Shown piece after piece: positions 26,186-35,489 of a DNA stretch of 63,064 nucleotides. The stretch's first letter is position 1, and each line of letters begins with the position of its first letter. The stretch is from an uncultured Clostridia bacterium (GTDB lineage Bacteria; Bacillota; Clostridia; Oscillospirales; Ruminococcaceae). Under the pieces are notes generated by a model, which was not told where the DNA came from, made no database searches, and saw only the letters and a list, made by a program, of their open reading frames with translations. Where the stretch lies: contig CANQTP010000012.1 of the NCBI GenBank assembly GCA_947626755.1, positions 1 through 63,064 on the forward strand. The letters run 5' to 3'. The translations under genes and the position numbers were made by a program.

Positions 26186-26818
26186 TTGGATAAGGATCGG
26201 GACATTGTTAAGGAAAACAGCTGCAAGACAATAATTTACAATGCCATGCTTAAAAAGAATCCCATGCTTGCAAGCGGAATGGTGATAGCCCCGGTCATAA
26301 TGACTGTGGACAGCCTTCCGAGAGCATTGACATTGGCGGCGTCTTTTTCGCTGATAACGTTTTTCACGCTGCTCATATCATCTTTTGTGCCGAAAAGCAT
26401 TGTATATACGGTAAGAATAATAATGTATGCGTTTATAGGAGCAATGGTATATGTTCCTGCGTCTATTGCACTTGAATATTTTATTCCCGAGCAGATAGAA
26501 CGCATGGGGATATTTTTCCCGCTTCTCATTATAAACAGCTTTGTGATATACCGTTCGGAATCTATTTTCTTCCTTGAATCCAAGGGGAAAATGATGCTGG
26601 ATATATTCTTCTGCATTCTCGGATATGATGCGGCAGTCCTGCTTTACGGCATTATCCGTGAAATAATAGGTTCGGGAACTGCATGGGAGACTATAATAGG
26701 TATGCCTGTTATATTTTCGGTATTTGCTGAACCCTTCGGCGGATTTCTGCTGTTAGGGATAATGGCGGCACTGCTGAGAGTCGTTCTGCTGACTATCAAG
26801 AGGGTAAAGCAAAAGTAA
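26186..26818 (+). CDS. RnfE-like membrane protein lacking the Fe-S cysteines
   Basis: A 210-residue six-helix protein of the RnfE/NqrD family, starting at TTG with GAGGAG 8 bases upstream and 2 bases after rnfD. Family landmarks remain: FFPLLIIN, the charged 'GRAEAFA' site as YRSESIF, and the highly typical IIREIIGSGT. The two cysteines that hold half of the intramembrane [2Fe-2S] cluster in RnfA/RnfE are gone: 'GLCPLLAVT' reads GMVIAPVIMT (31-40), and 'TNCIVVGRAE' reads INSFVIYRSE, with Ser118 in the Cys place. Confidence 0.85.
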   Translation: MDKDRDIVKENSCKTIIYNAMLKKNPMLASGMVIAPVIMTVDSLPRALTLAASFSLITFFTLLISSFVPKSIVYTVRIIMYAFIGAMVYVPASIALEYFIPEQIERMGIFFPLLIINSFVIYRSESIFFLESKGKMMLDIFFCILGYDAAVLLYGIIREIIGSGTAWETIIGMPVIFSVFAEPFGGFLLLGIMAALLRVVLLTIKRVKQK

Positions 26819-26847
26819 GGACATCTGCGGAAAAGGGAGTATTTTTT

Positions 26848-27441
26848 GTGGAATTAGTCAAAAATATAATATTGACAGCATTTACATCAATTATTATTGA
26901 AAATACCATATTTTCCCGTGCTTTGGGAACAAGTACGCTTATTCTTGTTGCAAAAAGCCGTAAGAATCTGTTCGGATTCGGTCTGAGCGTGACATATATT
27001 ACGGCAATTGTAAGTATCATCACATACTTTGTGGGGAAGATATTTGACCTTAACGGCGATGCATATATATATGTTCCTCTTGTGTATATATTCATTCTCG
27101 GATCTGTGTATATACTTACACTGCTGTGCTTATGGAGATTTGCTCCGCCGCTGTTCCTTAAAATACGGAAATATGTTCACATTTCCGCGTTCAACTGTGC
27201 AGTTCTCGGGGCAATGTTCATAATTTCCAAATATTGTGTGACATTTATCGATTACCTTGTTCACGGGATAGGGATAGGTCTGGGATTTGTACTTGCGGTT
27301 TATATGACAGCGGTGGTCTATGATAAAATTTATTCGGAAAAAGCTCCTTACGCGTTCAGGGGATACCCGCTTATGATGATCTATCTTGGGATATTGGGTA
27401 TGGCGTTCTGGGGATTTTCGGGACATATGATGAATTATTGA
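26848..27441 (+). CDS. RnfA-like membrane protein with one Fe-S cysteine lost
   Basis: A 197-residue six-helix protein of the RnfA/NqrE family, GTG start with AAGGGAG upstream, 29 bases after rnfE. It keeps FNCAVLG (115-121, Cys117 retained), the 'PFRG' element as AFRGYP, and the C-terminal AFWGFSG. The first cluster cysteine is lost: 'FLGLCPFMG' reads ALGTSTLIL, Ser29 replacing Cys and Thr30 replacing Pro. With RnfE lacking both of its cysteines, the normal four-cysteine [2Fe-2S] site cannot form. The complex is predicted to be membrane-embedded but not redox-active in the Rnf manner. Confidence 0.85.
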   Translation: MELVKNIILTAFTSIIIENTIFSRALGTSTLILVAKSRKNLFGFGLSVTYITAIVSIITYFVGKIFDLNGDAYIYVPLVYIFILGSVYILTLLCLWRFAPPLFLKIRKYVHISAFNCAVLGAMFIISKYCVTFIDYLVHGIGIGLGFVLAVYMTAVVYDKIYSEKAPYAFRGYPLMMIYLGILGMAFWGFSGHMMNY

Positions 27442-27466
27442 TAATTTTGAAAGGAATGATAGGGAG

Positions 27467-28696
27467 ATGTCAAGACGTGTAGGCAGAAAGATCTACAGGG
27501 CAAATGCCAATTACAGAAAACAGAAAGTGCGGAAGGCATTCAAGATATTGTTTTTTATAATAATTCTTGCTGCGCTTGTATTTCTCGGATATTGCGTTGC
27601 ACGTCCCGTATTTGACTATCTTTCCGACAGAAACGAAGGCAGCACATCGGCGGATACTGCTCCCTGGACGCCTCCGAAAGCCCCCGAAGATGATGAGGAT
27701 CTTACCGAAGGCGAAGAAGATAACGAAGAAGTTTCTGATGATAAGGATAATTCCGATCAGCAGAAAGTTCAGGTCGGCGGTTTTTCTGCGTACAGACTTC
27801 CCGTTTCTGCGCTTGGATCCGAAGATGCTTTGAAAAATGCTCTTGAAGCGGTCAAAGAAGGCGGTTACACGGCTGTAATAGCAGTCCTTAAAGATGAGGG
27901 TGGAAAAATTTATTATAAGACAGGTTCGGAACTGGCGCAAAGTGATGAAAATGCTGTTGTGGGAAGTATGTATGCAGGACAGATCTGCGCTATGATAAAA
28001 CAGGCGGGATTTACCGCTATTGCCGAAATAAACCTTCTGGAAGACAACAACCGTTACGGAGAAAAAAGAGACGGTTCATATCATTTTGCCATAGATGATT
28101 CTACATGGTTAGATAATTCCGTTGCAAACGGCGGAAAGCCGTGGCTTTCTCCGTTTGATACAAATACTCAGAGCTATGCGGCTTATCTTGCAAATGAAGT
28201 TTCTTCGGGCGGATACGAATATGTTATATTTGACGGACTTACTTTTCCGCCGTTCAGAAATTCCGATCTTAATCACATCGGCACAGAAGTTCAGTCGGCG
28301 GACAGATACAAGGCTCTTGTGAATATTGAAAATATTGCTGTGGGTGCGCTTGACAAGGATAAGACATTGCCTCTGATAATGACATCTGCGGGAGATATTC
28401 TGAGCGGAAAGGCAGAAGTTTTCAAGCCTTCCGAGTTATCATCGGAGATGATCGCAGTAACTTATGTTCCTTCCGAAATAAGCGGGACTGTTATCATAAA
28501 CGGTCAGGAAACGGCAGTTTCGGATATGACTGTTTATGAAAGAGCGGCGGCTGTTTTCGGAGAGGTAAAACGTCTTGCGGGAGAGGGGAAAACCATTGTT
28601 CCTACTCTCAGGCAGAGTGATTTCAGTCAGGCGGATTTTAATGATGTTGTTACGGCTGCAATTGAACTTGGCATGGAATCCTATATAATTTTATAA
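27467..28696 (+). CDS. Membrane-anchored putative glycoside hydrolase (DUF4015-like)
   Basis: 409 residues: a basic N-terminus, a single membrane helix at about 25-47, an acidic low-complexity linker (about 60-100), then an outside TIM-barrel-like domain. AYRLPVSALGSEDALKNALE, YTAVIAVLKDEGGKIYY and YVIFDGLTFPP resemble the DUF4015 putative glycosidase family. No activity has been assigned to this family that I can rely on. It follows rnfA by 25 bases with GGAATGATAGGGAG upstream, so it is probably in the rpe-rnfDEA transcript. Confidence 0.7.
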   Translation: MSRRVGRKIYRANANYRKQKVRKAFKILFFIIILAALVFLGYCVARPVFDYLSDRNEGSTSADTAPWTPPKAPEDDEDLTEGEEDNEEVSDDKDNSDQQKVQVGGFSAYRLPVSALGSEDALKNALEAVKEGGYTAVIAVLKDEGGKIYYKTGSELAQSDENAVVGSMYAGQICAMIKQAGFTAIAEINLLEDNNRYGEKRDGSYHFAIDDSTWLDNSVANGGKPWLSPFDTNTQSYAAYLANEVSSGGYEYVIFDGLTFPPFRNSDLNHIGTEVQSADRYKALVNIENIAVGALDKDKTLPLIMTSAGDILSGKAEVFKPSELSSEMIAVTYVPSEISGTVIINGQETAVSDMTVYERAAAVFGEVKRLAGEGKTIVPTLRQSDFSQADFNDVVTAAIELGMESYIIL

Positions 28697-28716
28697 TAAA
28701 AATTTGATTTTGCATA

Positions 28717-28745
28717 TTAACAAATAAATGATTTTGTGGTATAAT
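28717..28745 (+). promoter_or_regulatory. Promoter of the PBP1A gene
   Basis: TTAACA (28717-28722), 17-base spacer, TATAAT (28740-28745), 38 bases before the ATG. Confidence 0.8.
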
Positions 28746-28782
28746 TATCTATAGGCTTTCCGAAAGGAGGAAAAATTTAGTA

Positions 28783-31077
28783 ATGAGTGAAAAGTTTACC
28801 GAACACGGAATGGAAGAAGATCATAACAGAACTTCCGAACCTGCACAGAAGAAAAAGAAGAAAAAGAAAAAACGCAAGGTAAATCCGTTAAAAAGAACTC
28901 TGGCAGTTCTGGGAACGACTATACTTTCGCTTTTCCTTATAGTTATAATCACAGGCTCGATAATTGCCGCGGCGCTGACAGTCTATGTTCTGCAGTTTGC
29001 CGATGCGGATATGGTAAATATCGGTCTTGAGGATCTTGACCTTGATTACACTACGTTCATTTATGCTTATGATGAGAATGAATCACTTGTGGAACTTGCA
29101 AGCATAAGCAGGAACGCGGACAGGATCCCTGTTTCTATCGAAAGGATCCCCCAGCACGTTCAGGACGCTTTTGTCTACACCGAAGACGAGCGTTTCTACG
29201 AACACGCGGGCGTTGACTGGAAACGTACATTTACCGCTTTTCTTAATGAGATACTCCATTTCCTCGGAGGAAAACAGGGCGGTTCTACGATAACTCAACA
29301 GATTGTAAAGAACGTTACGGGCGATGATGAAGTTCAGTGGGACAGAAAAATGCGTGAGATATTCCGTTCCGCACAGCTTGAAAAATATGCTACAAAATCT
29401 TCCATTCTTGAAGCTTACCTTAATTATATAGGTTTCGGAGGAAGTACGGCAGGCATACAGGCGGCGTCTCTGAAATATTTCGGAAAGGACGTTTCTGAAC
29501 TTACTATTGCCGAAGGAGCGTGCCTTGCGGCTATTCCCAAGAACCCCGAGCATTACAATCCTTTTGCAAAAGGCAAGATAGACGAGGAAACGGGGGAGTT
29601 CAAGACAGGTCTTGAATTCAATACCGAACGTAAGGAGACCGTTCTCTGGCAGATGTACAAGAATGCCTGCATTTCCAAGAAACAGTATGAGGAAGCACTT
29701 GCTGAAAAGGTAGTTTTCCGTGACCCTAACGCTAAAAGCGATGACAATGAAAACAGCGGCGAATATAGCAGCTGGTTCGTTGAAACGGTAATTTATGATG
29801 TTGTTACCGATTTCCAGAAGCTTTACGGAATTTCTCAGAAAGAAGCAGACGATATGCTTCACAACGGCGGTTATAAAATTTATACCACCGTTGACCTTGA
29901 TATTCAGAAAGCCGTTGAAGAAAAGTACAACGACTACACCACATTCTCAGAAACTGTCCTTTCGGACCCGCCTCAGTCTGCGTTTATCTGCATGGATTAC
30001 AACGGAAACATCAAGGCTGTTGTAGGTGCTATCGGGGAAAGATCCTTAAACAATGACTGGAACAATGCTACCCGTTCCACACGTTCTCCCGGTTCATGTA
30101 TAAAGCCCATAACTTCATACGGCTACGGAATGGAATATGATTTTTACACATGGTCTACCATATTTACGAACAAACCGCTTGAAAATGAAATAATTGACGA
30201 AGAGACCGGTCTTGCCCGTAAATGGCCGTACAATTACAATTCAAAAAGCTGGGATTACGGCGGATATTTTACATTCCAAGCTTTACAGCGTTCGCTGAAT
30301 ACCATTCCCGCACAGCTTATCGAGCGTGAAACTCCCGAAGCGGTGTTTGAATTCCTGCAGAATCGTTTCCAGATCTCAACGCTTGTTGCGGAAGATGCGA
30401 ATATAGCTCCGCTTTCTGTAGGGGCTCTTACAAAGGGTCTGACTCTCAGGGAACTGGTCGCGGCGTATCAGCCTTTCGGAAACGGCGGAAAATATTATTC
30501 TCCCACATCTTACACTCAGGTAGTTGATGCGGAAGGAAAGGTCGTTCTTCAGCATAAATACACGCCGATACAGTCTATCAGCAAGGAAAGCGCATATGTT
30601 ATGAATAAGCTTATGCAGACCGTTATTGAAGGTCCTAACGGAACAGGACGCGCCGCAAAGCTGATAAATACTCCGCTTATAGGTAAAACAGGTACTTCGC
30701 AGGATTGGCATGACCTTTCGTTTGTGGGCTGTACTCCTGATTATGTAAGCGGCGTATGGTACGGTTACGTTAAACCAAAAGAAGTTCCTACGGGTACTTA
30801 TTACAGTTCATCACAGGTCTGGAAAAACGTATTCGGCGATATTGCCGAAGCGGAACCGGGCAAGGAATTCCCCGAATGTCCCGATGTTCAGCAGCTTTAT
30901 TACTGCACAAAGACAGGACTTCTTGCCAGCGGAACTTGTCCTACGGGTTCTATAGGATACTATAAGAGTACAAATGTACCTGCGCTTTGTTCGGGAAATC
31001 ATGAAACCGAAAAGAAGGAAGAGGACAAAACTTCTGCCGAAATGTATGATCTTGGGGTACTTGCAGCAGTTCCTTAA
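28783..31077 (+). CDS. Class A penicillin-binding protein 1A (glycosyltransferase/transpeptidase)
   Basis: Bifunctional peptidoglycan synthase, 764 residues. A Lys-rich cytoplasmic tail (about 23-40) precedes one membrane helix (about 45-72). The GT51 domain has EDERFYEHAGVDW with the catalytic Glu and GGSTITQQIVKN. The transpeptidase domain has the SxxK motif as SCIK (Ser438-Lys441), SxN as SLN in QRSLNTIPAQL, and the KTG triad in LIGKTGTSQDW. AAAGGAGG precedes the ATG. Length and motifs are normal. Confidence 0.95.
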   Translation: MSEKFTEHGMEEDHNRTSEPAQKKKKKKKKRKVNPLKRTLAVLGTTILSLFLIVIITGSIIAAALTVYVLQFADADMVNIGLEDLDLDYTTFIYAYDENESLVELASISRNADRIPVSIERIPQHVQDAFVYTEDERFYEHAGVDWKRTFTAFLNEILHFLGGKQGGSTITQQIVKNVTGDDEVQWDRKMREIFRSAQLEKYATKSSILEAYLNYIGFGGSTAGIQAASLKYFGKDVSELTIAEGACLAAIPKNPEHYNPFAKGKIDEETGEFKTGLEFNTERKETVLWQMYKNACISKKQYEEALAEKVVFRDPNAKSDDNENSGEYSSWFVETVIYDVVTDFQKLYGISQKEADDMLHNGGYKIYTTVDLDIQKAVEEKYNDYTTFSETVLSDPPQSAFICMDYNGNIKAVVGAIGERSLNNDWNNATRSTRSPGSCIKPITSYGYGMEYDFYTWSTIFTNKPLENEIIDEETGLARKWPYNYNSKSWDYGGYFTFQALQRSLNTIPAQLIERETPEAVFEFLQNRFQISTLVAEDANIAPLSVGALTKGLTLRELVAAYQPFGNGGKYYSPTSYTQVVDAEGKVVLQHKYTPIQSISKESAYVMNKLMQTVIEGPNGTGRAAKLINTPLIGKTGTSQDWHDLSFVGCTPDYVSGVWYGYVKPKEVPTGTYYSSSQVWKNVFGDIAEAEPGKEFPECPDVQQLYYCTKTGLLASGTCPTGSIGYYKSTNVPALCSGNHETEKKEEDKTSAEMYDLGVLAAVP

Positions 31078-31100
31078 AAAAATTTGAAAGAGGGGTGCGC

Positions 31101-32216
31101 ATGAGTCTTATCAGAATGACCTGTCCGTGTCATTTCGGACTGGAAAGCACACTTAAATTTGAAATATCAAAAATAGGCGGGAAGGACATAGTCGTTACCG
31201 ATGGACGAGTATCATTTTCAGGGGATACTTCGGTATTGGTGAAAGCAAATTTATGGCTTTCCACCGCCGAAAGAGTTTTAGTACAGCTTGCGGAATTTGA
31301 TGCAGTAACGTTTGAAGAACTGTTTCAGGGAGTTAAAAATATCCCGTTGGAGGATTATATCGGCAAGGACGATAAATTTCCTGTAAAAGGACATTCGCTG
31401 GATTCCGAGCTGCACAGTGTTCCCGATTGTCAGTCCATAATAAAAAAAGCCGCTGTTGAGCGTCTCAAAAGCAAGTATGGCATAAGTCAGTTTGAAGAGA
31501 CAGGAGCAACGTACAAGATACGTTTCAGTATACTGAAAAATCATGTTACGATCTGTCTTGACAGCTCAGGCGAGGGACTGCACAAGCGAGGCTATCGGAG
31601 AAATTCAAACGCTGCGCCTATCAAGGAAACACTTGCGGCGGGGATCGTCGATCTTGCAAGAGTTCACAGTGACAGTGTTGTCTGCGACCCGTTCTGCGGA
31701 AGCGGTACTATTCTTATAGAAGCTGCTTACAAAGCAATGAATATTGCTCCGGGGATAAGACGCCGCTTCGTTTCGGAAGAATGGGGGATAATTGATCCGT
31801 CCATATGGTCTGAAGAAAGAGAAAGTGCGCTTGATTCCATAAAGAAAGATACGGATTTCTTTGCTTACGGATATGATATTGATCCGGAATGTGTTGCGCT
31901 TTCCATGGAAAATTGCCGCAAGGCGGGAATACGCAACAGAGTAAAGATCTCTCAGGGAGATATAAGGGATTTTTACAACGAACAGGATACTATAGTTATC
32001 TGCAATCCTCCCTATGGAGAAAGGCTTCTTGAAATAAAGGAAGCGGAAAAACTTTATTCTGTTATGGGAAGGCATTTCAATGCAGACGGTGAATATCCCT
32101 GCTATATAATTTCTCCTCATGAGGAATTCGAGAAGTTTTTCGGCAAGACTGCCGACAAGCGGAGAAAGCTTTATAACGGAATGATAAAATGTCAGCTTTA
32201 TATGTATTTTAAATAA
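31101..32216 (+). CDS. THUMP-domain class I RNA methyltransferase (RlmL/YpsC-like)
   Basis: Likely N2-guanine methyltransferase of 23S rRNA. 371 residues: N-terminal THUMP region (about 60-160), then a Rossmann methyltransferase with SAM motif I CDPFCGSGTILIEAA, acidic motif II GYDIDPECV, and catalytic NPPYGERL. The ATG at 31101 is preferred over the GTG at 31095, which lies in the GAAAGAGGGG SD. The family is usually near cell-wall or division genes in Firmicutes; here it follows PBP1A by 23 bases. The exact RNA target is not known. Confidence 0.88.
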   Translation: MSLIRMTCPCHFGLESTLKFEISKIGGKDIVVTDGRVSFSGDTSVLVKANLWLSTAERVLVQLAEFDAVTFEELFQGVKNIPLEDYIGKDDKFPVKGHSLDSELHSVPDCQSIIKKAAVERLKSKYGISQFEETGATYKIRFSILKNHVTICLDSSGEGLHKRGYRRNSNAAPIKETLAAGIVDLARVHSDSVVCDPFCGSGTILIEAAYKAMNIAPGIRRRFVSEEWGIIDPSIWSEERESALDSIKKDTDFFAYGYDIDPECVALSMENCRKAGIRNRVKISQGDIRDFYNEQDTIVICNPPYGERLLEIKEAEKLYSVMGRHFNADGEYPCYIISPHEEFEKFFGKTADKRRKLYNGMIKCQLYMYFK

Positions 32217-32232
32217 AAGTTTTGTTTTCGTT

Positions 32233-32265
32233 AAAAAGATCAGTCGAAAGGCTGATCTTTTTATT
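32233..32265 (+). terminator. Terminator after the RNA methyltransferase gene
   Basis: A perfect 11-bp stem, AAAAAGATCAG (32233-32243) with CTGATCTTTTT (32252-32262), ending in a T-run. Confidence 0.9.
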
Positions 32266-32311
32266 AACGCAATATTTTTTTGAAAAAATCAAAAAAAATT
32301 GGTAAAAACTC

Positions 32312-32340
32312 TTGTTAAATCGTTTTGTTTGTGTTATAAT
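32312..32340 (+). promoter_or_regulatory. Promoter of the ADP-ribose pyrophosphatase gene
   Basis: TTGTTA (32312-32317), 17-base spacer, TATAAT (32335-32340). Confidence 0.8.
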
Positions 32341-32396
32341 TGAAAAAGAGAACATTTGTTGTATAAAAATAATTATAAATTTTCGGAGGAATTGTT

Positions 32397-32933
32397 ATGC
32401 ATCTTTTTGAAAAAACCGTGGATTCAGAACCTGTTTTTGACGGAAAAATTATAAAGGTTAAAAAAGATAAAGCCGAACTGGAAAACGGCGAGATAGTAAA
32501 CCGTGAACTTGTAATTCACCCCGGCGGAGTTTGCATTATTGCTGTTACGGACGAAAATGAAATACTTATGGTGAAACAGTTCAGATACCCGTTTCAGACT
32601 GTCCTTACGGAACTTCCTGCGGGAAAACTGGAATTCGGCGAAGATCACCGCGAAGCAGGTCTGAGAGAACTAAAAGAAGAAACAGGCGCGACTTGTGAAA
32701 AATTTGAATATCTCGGCGTATGTTACCCGTCTGTCGCATATCTTACCGAAAAAATTCATATGTATCTTGCAACGGGACTTTCTTTTGATAAACAGCATCT
32801 TGATGATGATGAATTTCTTGATGTTATAAAAGTCAAGCTCGATGATGCGGTCGAAATGGTCATGAATAACGAGCTTCCCGATGCCAAAACACAATGTGCT
32901 ATACTTAAAGCCGCCAAAATACTTGGAAAATAA
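32397..32933 (+). CDS. ADP-ribose pyrophosphatase (Nudix)
   Basis: 178 residues of the NudF-like group that hydrolyses ADP-ribose to AMP and ribose-5-phosphate. The upstream strand MVKQFRYPFQTVLTELPAGK is typical, and the Nudix box GEDHREAGLRELKEETG matches the consensus fully; the downstream YPSVAYLTEKIHMYLA is also typical. CGGAGGA precedes the ATG. It is monocistronic, convergent with spoVG. Confidence 0.92.
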   Translation: MHLFEKTVDSEPVFDGKIIKVKKDKAELENGEIVNRELVIHPGGVCIIAVTDENEILMVKQFRYPFQTVLTELPAGKLEFGEDHREAGLRELKEETGATCEKFEYLGVCYPSVAYLTEKIHMYLATGLSFDKQHLDDDEFLDVIKVKLDDAVEMVMNNELPDAKTQCAILKAAKILGK

Positions 32934-32936
32934 AAA

Positions 32937-32962
32937 GACAGTCCCGGATTTCCGGGACTGTC
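32937..32962 (-). terminator. Terminator of spoVG
   Basis: A perfect 12-bp stem, GACAGTCCCGGA (32937-32948) with TCCGGGACTGTC (32951-32962). On minus it is followed by TTTTTATTTT, so it mainly serves spoVG; it may also stop the convergent Nudix transcript. Confidence 0.85.
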
Positions 32963-32996
32963 AAAGACTGACATATGTGATCGTTTCAGACAGCTG

Positions 32997-33293
32997 TCAG
33001 ATGCCTGCCTGTTCAGCTTCTGTTTCCGCCTGCATCTGCTCAATATGGCGCGTGTAAGCGTCAAGTATTTCGTCCTCAACAAGCTTGCGTGCCTCAGGTG
33101 TTATAGGGTGAACGATGTCACGGTACATACCGCTTTCGTCTTTCCTGCTGGGCATTGCAACAAAAAGCCTTTCGTCGCCCTGTACTACTTTAATATCATG
33201 TACGGCAAGCATATTGTCGATAGTGATAGAAAGTACAGCGCGGAGTCTTCCCTCAGGGATAACCTTCCTGATCTTAATGTCTGTGATGTTCAT
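32997..33293 (-). CDS. spoVG: SpoVG regulator
   Basis: A 98-residue nucleic-acid-binding regulator, required in Bacillus for cortex formation and acting on many genes elsewhere. It begins MNITDIKIRKV with AAGGAGGACG just upstream, which fixes the start at 33293. DNMLAVHDIKVVQGD and FVAMPSRKD, then DIVHPITPEAR, are signature blocks. It is monocistronic with a terminator at 32937; no convincing promoter was found in the A/T-rich 180-base region shared with murC. Confidence 0.96.
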   Translation of the reverse strand: MNITDIKIRKVIPEGRLRAVLSITIDNMLAVHDIKVVQGDERLFVAMPSRKDESGMYRDIVHPITPEARKLVEDEILDAYTRHIEQMQAETEAEQAGI

Positions 33294-33475
33294 TGAAACG
33301 TCCTCCTTGATAATTGACATTTATGATATACTATTTACAAACATATTATTGAATGTTTTATGGTAAAATATTCAGTATTAAAAATAATTTTTCACCAATA
33401 CTATGTATATCACATTCTTATTATAACAGAATATTCTGAATTATTTCTGAAGCATTGATATTAGAGGTGTGTATT

Positions 33476-34873
33476 TTGGATAAACAAATTTTGAACGACA
33501 AGAAGCATATCCATTTTATAGGAATTGGCGGCAGCGGAATGTATCCTCTTGCACAGATCCTCCATTCGCAGGGATATTTTCTGACAGGATCTGACAATAA
33601 TGAGACAGAAACTTTAAAAGCTGTCCGCGATATGGGTATAAAAGTCTTTCTCGGACAGCGTGCGGAGAACATAGAAGGTGCAGATCTGATAGTCCATACT
33701 GCTGCGATACTTCCCGATAATCCCGAACTCATCGCCGCAAAGGCAAGCGGAGTTCCCGTTCTTGAGAGAAGTGAACTTCTGGGAATTATAACAGAACTTC
33801 ACAAAGACACTGTCTGCGTAAGCGGAACTCACGGAAAAACTACGGTAACTTCCATGATAACCCAGATACTTGTTATGCAGGGTATGGACATCAGCTCCGT
33901 TATAGGCGGAAAACTTCCGCTTATCCATGGCAGCGGAATTGCAGGGAAAAGCGGCACAATGATCTGCGAAGCCTGCGAATTTCAGGATCACTTCCTGAAC
34001 CTTTCGGTGGGAACGGCTGTAATTCTCAATGTTGACGAGGATCATCTGGATTATTTCAAAAATCTTGAAAATATTGTAAGATCATTCCGAAAATTTGCGG
34101 AGAACGCTTCAAAAGCGGTCATTTACAACGGCGATGATGAGAATTCCCGAAAGGCGCTGGAAGGCATTTCTGGAAAGAAAATCGTTACTTTCGGACGTTC
34201 TCCGAAAAACGACTGGTATCCCGAAAATATCCGCCGCACAGGCAGAATGTGTACTGAATTTACCATAATGCACGGCGGAAAACCGTTCTGTGAAGCCGTT
34301 CTGAACATTCCCGGAGAGCATAACATTGTAAACGCTGTTGCTGCGGCTGCCGCTGCTTACGGCGCGGGAGCTTCTCCCGAGGGGATCACAGAGGGCTTGA
34401 AAGCTTTTAACGGCGCAGGCAGACGCTTTGAAAAGTACGGCGAAGTGAACGGGATAACCGTTGTTGACGATTACGCACATCACCCTGCGGAGATCTCCGC
34501 CGTTCTGAAAACAGCAAAAACGCTTGATTTCAAGCGGGTATGGGCAGTTCATCAGCCGTTCACTTTCTCGCGGACGGAATTTCTTTTAGATGATTTTGCA
34601 AAAGCACTTTCCATTGCGGACGTTGTTGTTCTTACGGCAATAATGGGCGGACGGGAAAAGAACGTTACGGGAATTCACACAAAGGCTCTTGCGGATAAAA
34701 TTCCGGGCAGCATATATTTCGACGAGGAAGAACACGACGCAAACTTTGAACTTACCGCAGAATACGCCGCCGAACACGCCGAAAGCGGAGATCTTATCAT
34801 AACCCTCGGCTGCGGAGACGTAAACAAAGTGTCCCGAAGAATATTAAAACTTCTGGAAGAAAAATCAAGATAA
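33476..34873 (+). CDS. murC: UDP-N-acetylmuramate-L-alanine ligase MurC
   Basis: First amino acid addition in peptidoglycan precursor synthesis. 465 residues from a TTG start, preferred because AGAGGTG lies 6 bases upstream. The N-terminal Rossmann motif is HFIGIGGSGMYPLAQ, the ATP loop is SGTHGKTTVTSMI, and central and C-terminal blocks are AVILNVDEDHLDYF, VDDYAHHPAEI and AVHQPFTFSRT. It lies 19 bases upstream of lexA. Confidence 0.96.
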   Translation: MDKQILNDKKHIHFIGIGGSGMYPLAQILHSQGYFLTGSDNNETETLKAVRDMGIKVFLGQRAENIEGADLIVHTAAILPDNPELIAAKASGVPVLERSELLGIITELHKDTVCVSGTHGKTTVTSMITQILVMQGMDISSVIGGKLPLIHGSGIAGKSGTMICEACEFQDHFLNLSVGTAVILNVDEDHLDYFKNLENIVRSFRKFAENASKAVIYNGDDENSRKALEGISGKKIVTFGRSPKNDWYPENIRRTGRMCTEFTIMHGGKPFCEAVLNIPGEHNIVNAVAAAAAAYGAGASPEGITEGLKAFNGAGRRFEKYGEVNGITVVDDYAHHPAEISAVLKTAKTLDFKRVWAVHQPFTFSRTEFLLDDFAKALSIADVVVLTAIMGGREKNVTGIHTKALADKIPGSIYFDEEEHDANFELTAEYAAEHAESGDLIITLGCGDVNKVSRRILKLLEEKSR

Positions 34874-34892
34874 TAGAAAGGATAGGGATCTT

Positions 34893-35471
34893 ATGAACGA
34901 TAAGGAAAAGCGCGTTTTCGAGTATGTAAAAAACAGAATGGAGGAAGGCTATGCACCATCTATCCGTGAGATCTGCTCTGCACTGGGAATACGTTCCACT
35001 TCAACAGCTGCAAGGTATGTTAATTCTCTTGTCGCAGAAGGTTACCTTGATAAGGTGGACGGCTGCAAAAGAGCAATAAAACTTTCGGGAAAAGGTGCTA
35101 CAAAGATCCCTCTTGTGGGAACCATCACCGCAGGTCAGCCGATCACCGCAATAGAGGATATTACAGACTATATCAATTTCCATGAAAACAAGAACTACTC
35201 GGGAGAGCTTTTCGCCCTTAAAGTACGCGGGGAAAGTATGATAAATGCCGCCATTCTTGACGGGGACATCGTTGTAATAGAAAAAACTTCCGTTGCCCGC
35301 AACGGCGAGATCGTGGCGGCAATGGTAAATGACGGCGAAGCTACGGTAAAAACTTTCTACAAAGAGAACGGTCACTACCGTCTCCAGCCTGAAAATGATA
35401 CTATGGATCCCATTATAGTTGATGAATGTGAAATTATCGGCAGGGTGGTGTCCGTGATACGATATATATAA
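34893..35471 (+). CDS. lexA: SOS repressor LexA
   Basis: Repressor of the DNA-damage response, self-cleaved when stimulated by RecA. 192 residues: a winged helix with PSIREICSALGIRSTSTAAR, a linker and cleavage site Ala-Gly in TITAGQP, and the latent protease with catalytic Ser in GESMINAAILDGD and Lys in EATVKTFYKE. GAAAGGATAGGG precedes the ATG. No GAACnnnnGTTC-type box was seen in the 19 bases upstream; expression may come from the murC promoter. Confidence 0.96.
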   Translation: MNDKEKRVFEYVKNRMEEGYAPSIREICSALGIRSTSTAARYVNSLVAEGYLDKVDGCKRAIKLSGKGATKIPLVGTITAGQPITAIEDITDYINFHENKNYSGELFALKVRGESMINAAILDGDIVVIEKTSVARNGEIVAAMVNDGEATVKTFYKENGHYRLQPENDTMDPIIVDECEIIGRVVSVIRYI

Positions 35472-35489
35472 AGGAGGAGTTTTCCGATA

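Noticed and set aside
28849-28902. Poly-lysine tract in PBP1A as a frameshift or repeat artefact
   Set aside because: Basic cytoplasmic tails before the membrane helix are common in class A PBPs; the frame stays open through both catalytic domains.
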